Origin: JBEKLJ01 sp050010255
GTDB lineage: Bacteria; Acidobacteriota; Terriglobia; Bryobacterales; Bryobacteraceae
DNA length: 6,133 nucleotides
Assembly: GCA_050010255.1 (NCBI GenBank)
Contig: JBEKLJ010000207.1
Coordinates: forward strand, 1-6,133
Direction: 5' to 3'
Position 1 is the first letter of the stretch; each line of letters begins with the position of its first letter. Made by a program: the position numbers and the translations under genes. Under the pieces are notes generated by a model. That model did not search any database, was not told the origin of the DNA, and saw only the letters and a program-made list of their open reading frames with translations. Positions 1 through 6,133 of the stretch are shown here, piece after piece.

Positions 1-1
1 C

Positions 2-418
2 CTGTTCTCGCGCATGGGTTTCACCCAACAAGTGCGCGGTATCCGCAGCTATGGCAAGCTGACCGGCCAGGGCATGACCCTGGTGGGCACCGACATCGTC
101 CGCATTCTGGAAGAGGTCTTGCCGGCTCGTCTCGGCGGCGCTGCTGGCGACTACCAGTTGGTCGAGCACGAGGGCGCCACTCAGACCCAGCTCACTCTGC
201 GCGTCAGCCCGCGCGTTGGCATCGCCTCGCCCGAGAAGGCCAGGGAGTGCTTCCTGACGGAGATTCGCCGTTTCCATGGCGGCGCGCTGGCGGCACGAAT
301 GTGGAGCCACGCCGAGGGCGTGGATGTGGCCATTGCCGAGCCGCTGTCCACGCGTACCGGCAAAGTGCTTCTGCTGCATCTGCTCGGTTCCGGCGCGGAG
401 GGACCCCATGCGACGTAG
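2..418 (+). CDS. Adenylate-forming ligase, phenylacetate-CoA ligase-like, C-terminal part (5' end outside window)
   Basis: The frame is open to the left edge, so the ATG at 14 is probably an internal methionine. About 138 residues of the C-terminus are visible. The stretch RSYGKLTGQGMTLVGTD (nt 44-94) fits the hinge and start of the small C-terminal domain of PaaK-type AMP-forming ligases, where the canonical form is GRxDDMLxxRGxNVxPxQ. It is followed by an LEEVLP helix, a strand containing LTLRVSPRVG, and a terminal TGKVLLLH whose lysine (nt 362-364) sits where these enzymes carry the adenylation lysine. Family members activate a carboxylic acid with ATP and pass it to CoA in the cytoplasm. 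The acid cannot be predicted because the substrate-binding N-terminal domain is missing. The gene ends inside the start of the lipoprotein gene (11-base overlap), so the two are probably translationally coupled. The broad family is fairly safe; true phenylacetate specificity is not claimed. Confidence 0.72.
   Translation: MFSRMGFTQQVRGIRSYGKLTGQGMTLVGTDIVRILEEVLPARLGGAAGDYQLVEHEGATQTQLTLRVSPRVGIASPEKARECFLTEIRRFHGGALAARMWSHAEGVDVAIAEPLSTRTGKVLLLHLLGSGAEGPHAT
397..403 (+). promoter_or_regulatory. Shine-Dalgarno for the substrate-binding lipoprotein gene
   Basis: GGAGGGA lies inside the end of the ligase gene; its GGAGG core ends 6 bases before the ATG at 408. It decides the start: the same frame stays open upstream to about 276, but only the ATG at 408 has this site and yields a lipoprotein signal peptide immediately. 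Confidence 0.8.
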
Positions 419-1406
419 AGACTGGCTGGGAGGCTGCGTGGCCGGAACGGCCTTGGCAGCGGTATCCGCCTGTTCCCGGCGAAAGGCGTCTTCGCTGGAG
501 AAGATCCGTGTGGCGGCGCCGCGGCGGCTCACCGCCAGCAGCCTCTATCTGGCGGACGAGCTGGGTTTCTTACGAGAGGCCGGGTTTGACCCTGAGATTG
601 GGCGAGTCGGGAACTCATTGAATTCAATGGCCCTCCTTGCGGGTGGAAAAATGGATGTCCTGTTTGGCCCCGCCAGCACGGCTTTCCTGAATGCCGTCCT
701 CAAGGGGCTTCCACTTCGGATCGTGGCTGGCCGGGAGGTCGCTTCGCCGACTTGCGGGTACGTTGGCGCCATCTACGGAATGCGCCGGACCTTCCCGCGC
801 GGGCTGGCCGACCTCGCGCAGTTGAGAGGGAAGCGGGTAGCCACCGGACCGGCGGTCGGCTTGGCTCAGTTCGCGCTCGACGCCCACCTGGCGCGGGCCG
901 GGCTCTCAACGCAGGATGTGACCATGGTGAGTCTGGACTTCAGCCAGAGCGTGGCCGCCTTGCTGGGAGGCGGCGTCGACGCCGTCGTGGGCGCGGACGA
1001 CTTCGATCGTGACCTGACGTCGCTGGCTTCCAGCATCGTGCACACTGTCGGTCTGGCCCAGCTCTATCCCAACTTTCAGTATGCTTACATCATTTTCGGC
1101 CAGACCCTGCTGGCGGCCGACCCGGAGCGCGGCGCCCGATTCCTCTCCGCGTACCTACGCGGCGCGCGGGAATTCGCGCGCGGCAGAACGCCCCGGTTCA
1201 TGGAAGAGTTCGCCCGAGCCAACCGGCTGGATCTGACGCAGGCGCGGACCGTCTGCCGCAATTCCTTCGCCCCGGACGGCGCCATCGATCTGAACAGCTT
1301 GCGGCTGTTCGCCGACTGGGCCGCGCGCAGGAAGCACATCCCGCGCCGCGTCGAGGTATCGGAACTCGTGGATGATCGCTTTCTGAGGAGGGCCCATGCG
1401 AGCTAG
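408..1406 (+). CDS. ABC-transporter substrate-binding lipoprotein (SsuA/THI5/NMT1-like)
   Basis: The product has 332 residues, normal for this class of periplasmic binding protein. The start at 408 gives MRRRDWLGG, a hydrophobic stretch and the lipobox V19-S20-A21-C22, so C22 is the expected lipidated residue. RRDWL (residues 3-7) also fits the twin-arginine pattern RRxΦΦ, so Tat export is possible. Lobe one (about 33-110) has the typical LYLADELGFLREAGF, then the GPASTAFL and KGLPLRIVAG stretches. Lobe two opens with LRGKRVATGPAVGLAQ (139-154) and includes AALLGGGVDAVVGADD (183-198). The final lobe-one helices include a DPERGARFLSAYLRGAREF segment near 239-256. Family members bind sulfonates, pyrimidine precursors, nitrate and other small molecules for an ABC importer. 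The ligand here cannot be told. No permease or ATPase gene is visible, which is odd unless they lie upstream. It overlaps the ligase before it and the TonB receptor after it by 11 bases each, suggesting work in series with the receptor. Confidence 0.86.
   Translation: MRRRDWLGGCVAGTALAAVSACSRRKASSLEKIRVAAPRRLTASSLYLADELGFLREAGFDPEIGRVGNSLNSMALLAGGKMDVLFGPASTAFLNAVLKGLPLRIVAGREVASPTCGYVGAIYGMRRTFPRGLADLAQLRGKRVATGPAVGLAQFALDAHLARAGLSTQDVTMVSLDFSQSVAALLGGGVDAVVGADDFDRDLTSLASSIVHTVGLAQLYPNFQYAYIIFGQTLLAADPERGARFLSAYLRGAREFARGRTPRFMEEFARANRLDLTQARTVCRNSFAPDGAIDLNSLRLFADWAARRKHIPRRVEVSELVDDRFLRRAHAS
1386..1391 (+). promoter_or_regulatory. Shine-Dalgarno for the TonB-dependent receptor gene
   Basis: A perfect AGGAGG lies inside the last codons of the lipoprotein gene, 4 bases before the ATG at 1396. 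It supports that start, which also gives a clean signal peptide. The surroundings (GGAGGG, a C-run, ATGCGA) nearly copy the preceding junction at 397-418. Confidence 0.82.
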
Positions 1407-4400
1407 CGCCATCCTTCTATCGCTGCTGCTGGGGGGCGCCGGGGTCTTGCTGGTTGCGCAGACTACCGGTCAGATCGAAGGCATCGTAGGCGACCCGCAG
1501 GGTATGCCGGTTCCCGGCACGGCCCTGCTGATCACCGAGACCGGGACGCGAGCCCAGCGCCGGCTCCAGACCGACGAGCGGGGCTGGTACCTGGCGCCCG
1601 GACTGGAGCCCGGCTCGTACGAGATCGAGGCTTCTCACACCGGCTTCCGCAAGGAGATCCGTCGTGGAGTGAAGCTGGCGGCCGGCCGCGCCGTGCGCGT
1701 TGACGTCCTCCTCGAGTTGGGCGAGATGCGCGACAGCGTGGTGGTGTCAGGCGAGGCTCCGCTCGTCAGCGCTGCCCCAGGCGACTGGGGTGGATTGCTG
1801 GAGCAGCAGAAGCTGGAGTCGCTCCCGCTCAACGGCCGGGACCTGTTCGATCTCTCCGCGCAACAGCCCGGCGCGACGGTGGCTACCACTGCGTACAAGA
1901 CCCTGGCCACCGGCTTCGGAATCCGCGTCTCAGTGAACGGCGCCCGCCCCAATCAGAACAGCTTCCGCATGGACGGAATCTACATCAACGACGCCACTGG
2001 CTTGGCGCCGTCGAGCGCGGCCGGGAGGCTGCTGGGCCTGGAGAGCATTCAGGAATTGCGGTTGGTCTCCAGCCCCTTCGACGCCGAGTTTGGGCGCGGA
2101 GGCGGGGCGGCGTTCGTCGCCGTTTCGAAATCGGGATCGAACCAGTGGCACGGCGACGTGTATGAGTTTCTGCGCAACAGCGCGCTGGACGCCAGGAACT
2201 TCTTCGATCCCGCGGGCCAGAGAATCCCGCCGTTGCGCAAGAACCAGTTTGGCGGGCTGCTAGGCGGGCCACTGGTGCGGAACCGCCTGTTCTTCATGAC
2301 CAACTACGAAGGCATCCGCTTGACTTCCGGCCAGACGCTCTCGGCGGTGGTGCCCACGGCCGAGGCCCGCCAGGGCCGCCTGCCGGGGCTTACGGTTGCC
2401 GTGGCGCCGCAGGTCGTTCCTTACCTGAACCTGTATCCGCTGCCCAACGGGCGCGACTATGGCGACGGGACCGGGGAGTTCATCAGCGAGGGCATCACGT
2501 CGTCACGCGAGGACTACGTCACCGGCAAGCTGGACGTCATCGTCTCGAGCCGCCTGCGTTCCGCGGTCCGCTACACCTTCGACGACGCCGTGACCAACAG
2601 GCCGGATCGTTTGCAGGTCTTCTCCTTCCTCGACGATTCCCAGTATCACTTCCTGCACACCGAGACGCAGTTCATCCAGTCTCCCCGTACGATTCACGCT
2701 TTGCGGGCCGGGTTCAGCCGGGTATGGAACAGGCAGGACGACAGCCAGGCTGCCTCCATTCCCGCTTCGCTGTCGTTCGCGCCGGGCCAGCCGCTGGGAT
2801 TCGTTTCGTTCACCGCCGGGCCGACCGGCATCGGTGGGGCCACCGGAGACAGCGTGGCACTGATGCCGCGGCGCTTCGTCACCAACGATTTTCAGCTCAA
2901 TTACAGCGTGACGCACATTCGCGGAGCGCACGCGCTCAGGCTGGGCGGCGGTTTCGACCGCGTCCAGTTCAACCAGCAGGCGGACAAGAACGCCAAAGGC
3001 ACTTACTCGTTCAGTTCCCTGGCGGACTTCCTCCAGGCGCGCCCGCGTTCGGGAGACCTCATGCTGGCCGGCTCCGATTCCATCCGCGGATGGCGCCAGA
3101 ACCTCTTCTCCGGGTTTGTGCAGGACGAGTTTCGCGCCAGTCCGCGTCTCAGCTTCACGCTGGGCGTGCGGTACGAGGCCTACTCCACCCCGACGGAGGT
3201 CAACGGCAAGATCGCCACCCTCCGGGACTTTCTGCATGAGAGCGCGTTCACCGTCGGCGGGCCGCTCTTCGACAACCCTTCGAAGACCAACTTCGCTCCC
3301 CGCGCTTCCGTGGCCTTCCTTCCTTTCGGTTCCGGCAAGACCGTGATTCGCGCCGGAGCCGGCATTTTCTTCGACCCCATCAGCACACGGGAGCTGGTGG
3401 TGGCCGGTGTGCGCGTCCCGCCCTTTTTCAACGTGGTCAGCGTGAACAAGCCGGCCTTCCCCAACCTGTTTCAGGCGGTCCAAAACGCCCCGCCGACGAA
3501 GTCGCTGGACATGCTGGATTACAACTTGCCGCAGCCCTACGTGGCGCAATTCCAGTTTCTGGTGCAACAGGAACTGGCGCGCGACACGGTGCTCCAGTTC
3601 GGGTACGCCGGCTCGCGCGGAGTTCACCTCGCCGGTCAACTGACGGAGGCGAACCCCGTCACTCCACAGATTCTCCCGGACGGGAGCCTGTTCTTTCCCG
3701 AGAACGGTGCGCGGCTCAACCCGGCGTTTGGCCAGATCAGGATCCGGCGCACGCAGTTCGACTCCTCCTACCACGGTTTCCAGGCGGGATTCGAGCGCAG
3801 GTGGCGGGGAGGCGTGCGCTCCCAGGTCAAGTACACCTGGAGCAAGTCGCTCGACGACACCAGCAACGCCATAAACAAGGATTTCGTTAACAGTGACGGC
3901 ACGCCGACGATGTTCAACTACCGTCTGAATCGCGGGCGCTCGGATTTCGACCTGCGCCACACCCTCGGCGCCAACTTCTCGTGGGCGCTTCCGCGACCCA
4001 GGGGCGCCGTCGCGGGCAGGGTCCTGGGCGGTTGGGAACTCCACGGTCTGGTGCAGGCGCAGACGGGGCCGCCGTTCAACCCCCTGGTGGGCTTCGATCG
4101 CGCGCGCATGACGGGAGGTGGCACCACCGACCCCGGGGAACGGCCCATGTACGTTGCCGCACCCGGCGCCAGGGTGATCCTGGGCGATCCGCAGCGCTGG
4201 TTCGATCCCAACGCCTTCGCGCTGCCGCCCGCCGGCATGTACGGCGACCTCGGCCGGAATGGGTTCGACGGGCCGGGCCTGGTAACCTCGGATCTGGCGC
4301 TGCACAAGGTCCTATGGAGTTCGGAACGCCAGAGCGTCCGGCTGCGGGTCGAGGCTTTCAACGTCGCCAACCACCCCAGTTTTCAGATCCCCTCGGGGCT

Positions 4401-4506
4401 GGCGCTGTTTACCAGCAGCCTGAGCCGGGTCGGCTCCGCCGGCCAGATCACCAGCACCACCACCACCTCGCGCCAGATCCAGCTCGCGCTGAAGTGGATG
4501 TTCTGA
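1396..4506 (+). CDS. Oar-like TonB-dependent outer-membrane receptor with carboxypeptidase-regulatory-like domain
   Basis: The protein has 1036 residues and is complete; the length is usual for this family. Residues 1-21 form a Sec signal peptide (a leucine-rich core ending LLVAQ, probable cut after A21). Residues about 25-108 are a carboxypeptidase-regulatory-like beta-sandwich (GQIEGIVGDPQG, then ERGWYLAPGLEPGSYEIEA). DSVVVSG (113-119) resembles a TonB box. The plug carries the family signature LPLNGRDLF (143-151) and ends near GSNQWHGDVYEFLRN (247-261). The rest is a beta-barrel, with EAFNVANHPSF at 986-996 and a final aromatic F1036 after LALKW, the expected signal for the BAM assembly machinery. 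Such receptors sit in the outer membrane and use TonB energy to import oligosaccharides, peptides or other ligands; many have no known substrate. The overlap with the lipoprotein gene suggests the receptor delivers to that binding protein. Family assignment is strong; the substrate is unknown. Confidence 0.95.
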   Translation: MRASAILLSLLLGGAGVLLVAQTTGQIEGIVGDPQGMPVPGTALLITETGTRAQRRLQTDERGWYLAPGLEPGSYEIEASHTGFRKEIRRGVKLAAGRAVRVDVLLELGEMRDSVVVSGEAPLVSAAPGDWGGLLEQQKLESLPLNGRDLFDLSAQQPGATVATTAYKTLATGFGIRVSVNGARPNQNSFRMDGIYINDATGLAPSSAAGRLLGLESIQELRLVSSPFDAEFGRGGGAAFVAVSKSGSNQWHGDVYEFLRNSALDARNFFDPAGQRIPPLRKNQFGGLLGGPLVRNRLFFMTNYEGIRLTSGQTLSAVVPTAEARQGRLPGLTVAVAPQVVPYLNLYPLPNGRDYGDGTGEFISEGITSSREDYVTGKLDVIVSSRLRSAVRYTFDDAVTNRPDRLQVFSFLDDSQYHFLHTETQFIQSPRTIHALRAGFSRVWNRQDDSQAASIPASLSFAPGQPLGFVSFTAGPTGIGGATGDSVALMPRRFVTNDFQLNYSVTHIRGAHALRLGGGFDRVQFNQQADKNAKGTYSFSSLADFLQARPRSGDLMLAGSDSIRGWRQNLFSGFVQDEFRASPRLSFTLGVRYEAYSTPTEVNGKIATLRDFLHESAFTVGGPLFDNPSKTNFAPRASVAFLPFGSGKTVIRAGAGIFFDPISTRELVVAGVRVPPFFNVVSVNKPAFPNLFQAVQNAPPTKSLDMLDYNLPQPYVAQFQFLVQQELARDTVLQFGYAGSRGVHLAGQLTEANPVTPQILPDGSLFFPENGARLNPAFGQIRIRRTQFDSSYHGFQAGFERRWRGGVRSQVKYTWSKSLDDTSNAINKDFVNSDGTPTMFNYRLNRGRSDFDLRHTLGANFSWALPRPRGAVAGRVLGGWELHGLVQAQTGPPFNPLVGFDRARMTGGGTTDPGERPMYVAAPGARVILGDPQRWFDPNAFALPPAGMYGDLGRNGFDGPGLVTSDLALHKVLWSSERQSVRLRVEAFNVANHPSFQIPSGLALFTSSLSRVGSAGQITSTTTTSRQIQLALKWMF

Positions 4507-4513
4507 GAATTGG

Positions 4514-5320
4514 ATGAACGCCTGTAACGCACCGCCACCGTGCTCGCGCGAGTGGGAGAGCGTCGGTTCCCGGCCCTCTCCTTCCTGGTACCTCGACCGG
4601 CTGGTGGCCGCGCAGAAGCGGCGCGTCCACCAGGAGCTGATTTGGCGCTGGACCCACGACCTGGAGGTTTCCCGGGTGCTCAAGACCGACGTATTCGAGG
4701 AAGCCTATGGCGGCGACCAGATTCTGTTCGACCTCTTTCCCGGCGCCGCCCTCGCGATTGGAATGGACGTGGCGTGGCAGACGGCTCAGCGCGCGCAGGC
4801 CAAGTGCGGCAATCCGAGAGTCGGCTTCCTGGTCAGCGATGTCCGGAGCCTGGGAGTTCGCTCCGAGAGCGTCGATGCGGTCGTCTCGACTTCCACGCTG
4901 GACCATCTCGATTCGCGGGAGGCTCTGGTCGCGGCCCTCAAGGAACTGACGTGCGTGCTCCGGCCCGGTGGCCTGGCCGTTGTCACGATCGACAATCCTG
5001 AGAACCCACTCTACGCGCTGCTGCGGTGGGCCAGCCGCCGGGGGTGGGCGCCTTACCCCCTGGGGTATACGGTCTCGCTCTCCGGGCTGGTGCGGGGCCT
5101 CGAGGCTGCAGGACTGGAGGTGCTGGCCACCGACACGTTGATTCACAACCCGCGGCTGATATCGACGTTCCTGTTCCTGGCCCTGCGCCGCCTGCTGGGC
5201 CGCCGAGCCGACGGGCCGATCCGTGCGCTGCTCGCGGTCTTCGCGGCGCTGGGCCGTCTGCCGACTCGCCGGTTCACCGCCTGCTTCGTGGCCGCCTGCG
5301 CCCGCAAGCCCGCGGCCTGA
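4514..5320 (+). CDS. Class I SAM-dependent methyltransferase (Methyltransf_11-like)
   Basis: The 268-residue product has a Rossmann-type methyltransferase core. In the place of the glycine-rich SAM motif I is VLKTDVFEEAYGGD (55-68), not the usual DxGxGxG. It is followed by AIGMD (81-85), whose D85 would bind the SAM ribose hydroxyls. FLVSDVRSLG (105-114), VDAVVSTSTLDHL (120-132) and VLRPGGLAVVTID (148-160) match the later core motifs. The tail (about 214-253) has two hydrophobic, arginine-rich helices that could lie on the membrane. ATG 4514 is the first start after the receptor stop, 7 bases away; its Shine-Dalgarno is weak (GAGA), so translation may depend on ribosomes finishing the receptor gene. 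The substrate is unknown: similar enzymes methylate lipids, quinone-like compounds, sugars and other small molecules. The stop codon abuts the stop of the opposite-strand Mur ligase. Confidence 0.85.
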   Translation: MNACNAPPPCSREWESVGSRPSPSWYLDRLVAAQKRRVHQELIWRWTHDLEVSRVLKTDVFEEAYGGDQILFDLFPGAALAIGMDVAWQTAQRAQAKCGNPRVGFLVSDVRSLGVRSESVDAVVSTSTLDHLDSREALVAALKELTCVLRPGGLAVVTIDNPENPLYALLRWASRRGWAPYPLGYTVSLSGLVRGLEAAGLEVLATDTLIHNPRLISTFLFLALRRLLGRRADGPIRALLAVFAALGRLPTRRFTACFVAACARKPAA

Positions 5321-5323
5321 TCA
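5318..5323. other. Palindromic shared stop TGATCA between convergent genes
   Basis: The methyltransferase stop TGA (5318-5320) and the stop of the - strand Mur ligase (TGA, read from 5323-5321) are directly adjacent and together form TGATCA. There is no intergenic DNA and no hairpin with a T-run nearby, so transcription from either side must end within the facing gene or by a factor-dependent route. Confidence 0.95.
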
Positions 5324-6133
5324 AAGAGGCTCCCAGAACGGCCGGACCGGGGTGGGCAGCAGGTGCGCCTCTTCCAATCCTGGCCGCAGCTCCGGACAGT
5401 TGTCACAGAGGATGACTCTGTGGCAGACAGGTTTCAGGCACCCAACGGTGCCAAGCTGAGCGAAGTAGATCCGTTCCGCATGACGCGGATGGCAAGTCCG
5501 GAGCAACACCAGGTCGCCCTCCCGAAGTTCGGATTTCAGGAACTCCGCCGCACCCCACGGATCGGGGAAAGCGTGCGCGCTCCCCGGTTTCATGCCGGCG
5601 TCGATCGCGGCCTTGACAAGGCGCTGGCTGCGCTCGCCGAAGAACACCGCGAGATCGGCGGAACGAGCGGCCATCTGCCCCAGGTGCCGCATTCTTGGAC
5701 TGAAGCCCAGGCCCGAATCATAGACGTCGTGGAGCACCAGCACGCGGCGTGTTCCCGCTTGCTCGAGTACGCGGAGTGCTGGCGCCAGACTCGTGAATGA
5801 AGAATTGAGATCGTCCCGCAGCACCTGCGCCCCCGAAGGCAACAGCACCGGTTCCATTCGTCCGCGAGATGGCTCCATTTGCTCGAACGCCGAAGCGGCG
5901 GTCTCCAGGTCCATGCCGCAGCACAAGGCTGTGGCTAGTGCCGCCAAGGCTGAAGTGAGCCAGTGCTCCCCCACCAGCTTAGTGTTCACCAGGCGCGACT
6001 CGGCGCCGCGGTGGACCTGGAACGACAGCCGCCCCGGCCAGCGCGATGACACGTCGCTGGCCCACACATCGAACTGCGGGGAACGGCCGAAGGTCAGGAC
6101 TTTGCCACGGCAGCGCGCCGCCATCGCCGCCAC
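5321..6133 (-). CDS. MurF-like Mur ligase with C-terminal four-cysteine tail (5' end outside window)
   Basis: The frame runs off the right edge. Its first in-window codons (GTG, then an ATG at 6124-6122) are probably internal, because the ATP-binding P-loop part of a Mur ligase is absent. The visible 270 residues, numbered from the edge, cover the end of the central domain (KVLTFG 11-16; VGEHWLTSALAALATAL 54-70, resembling GxHNxxNALAA) and the C-terminal domain (GRMEPVLLPSG 91-101; DDLNSS 107-112, in the place of MurF's DDxYNAN; VLVLHDVYDSG 131-141). MurF adds D-Ala-D-Ala to the peptidoglycan precursor in the cytoplasm. This protein is MurF-like in order and motifs but departs at the end: instead of KGSR it reads LLRTCHPRHAERI, followed by a tail with C232, C237, C243 and C246. 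I therefore call it a MurF-like amide ligase, not MurF itself. It is transcribed towards the operon and is unlikely to share its regulation. Confidence 0.82.
   Translation of the reverse strand: MAAMAARCRGKVLTFGRSPQFDVWASDVSSRWPGRLSFQVHRGAESRLVNTKLVGEHWLTSALAALATALCCGMDLETAASAFEQMEPSRGRMEPVLLPSGAQVLRDDLNSSFTSLAPALRVLEQAGTRRVLVLHDVYDSGLGFSPRMRHLGQMAARSADLAVFFGERSQRLVKAAIDAGMKPGSAHAFPDPWGAAEFLKSELREGDLVLLRTCHPRHAERIYFAQLGTVGCLKPVCHRVILCDNCPELRPGLEEAHLLPTPVRPFWEPL

Noticed and set aside
276..407. Upstream extension of the lipoprotein frame (44 extra residues)
   Set aside because: It overlaps the ligase gene extensively, would bury the lipoprotein signal peptide, and lacks the GGAGGGA site that precedes the ATG at 408.
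2503..4305. 600-codon open frame on the - strand inside the receptor gene
   Set aside because: It is codon-aligned antisense to the receptor: only TTA, CTA or TCA codons on the + strand would create stops, and these are rare in GC-rich coding DNA. The translation has no recognisable domain, while the + strand protein is a clear family member end to end.
4450..4467. Run of ACC/AGC triplets near the end of the receptor gene
   Set aside because: It encodes a short threonine-rich segment (TSTTTTS) just before the last beta-strand. It is too short to be a convincing simple-sequence repeat or phase-variation tract, and triplet changes would keep the frame.
5040..5060. Hairpin GGGGGT, 9-base loop, ACCCCC
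   Set aside because: It lies in the middle of the methyltransferase gene and has no T-run, so it is not a terminator; such short GC stems are expected by chance in this composition.
5363..5800. 145-codon + strand open frame opposite the Mur ligase
   Set aside because: It is also codon-aligned antisense to a recognisable gene, has no Shine-Dalgarno that stands out and no domain-like sequence.

Overview
This is a gene-dense, GC-rich window with almost no intergenic DNA. It holds five protein genes: four on the + strand, packed so tightly that they look like one operon, and one on the - strand that converges on them. The best clue to the host is the large outer-membrane receptor at 1396-4506. 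It joins a carboxypeptidase-regulatory-like domain to a TonB-dependent receptor of the Oar-like type. Such receptors are present in large families in Acidobacteriota, especially the Solibacter/Bryobacter relatives, so a soil or sediment acidobacterium is the most likely source. This is an inference; no rRNA or marker gene is present.

Layout from left to right: (1) 2-418, the C-terminal end of an adenylate-forming ligase resembling the phenylacetate-CoA ligase family, with its N-terminal part left of the window; (2) 408-1406, a lipoprotein of the SsuA/THI5/NMT1-like ABC-transporter substrate-binding class; (3) 1396-4506, the Oar-like TonB-dependent receptor; (4) 4514-5320, a class I SAM-dependent methyltransferase with a non-canonical SAM-binding motif; (5) 5321-6133 on the - strand, the C-terminal two-thirds or so of a MurF-like Mur ligase with a four-cysteine tail. 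Its N-terminal part lies right of the window.

Genes 1, 2 and 3 are joined by two overlaps of exactly 11 bases. Each has a strong Shine-Dalgarno sequence inside the upstream gene and almost the same sequence around the start (ATGCGA, two bases, TAG). Gene 4 begins 7 bases after gene 3. A plausible joint role for 1-3 is import of a small organic molecule through the outer membrane, capture by the lipoprotein, and activation by the ligase. No ABC permease or ATPase is visible and the substrate cannot be read from sequence. The methyltransferase may modify a related product or may simply share the transcript.

The methyltransferase and the Mur ligase meet tail to tail with no spacing: their stop codons form the palindrome TGATCA. 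There are no tRNA or rRNA genes, CRISPR arrays, insertion sequences or recognisable terminators, and no gene-free stretch longer than 7 bases. I see no clearly novel system. The points most worth a second look are the conserved-looking overlap architecture and the cysteine-tailed MurF-like ligase.
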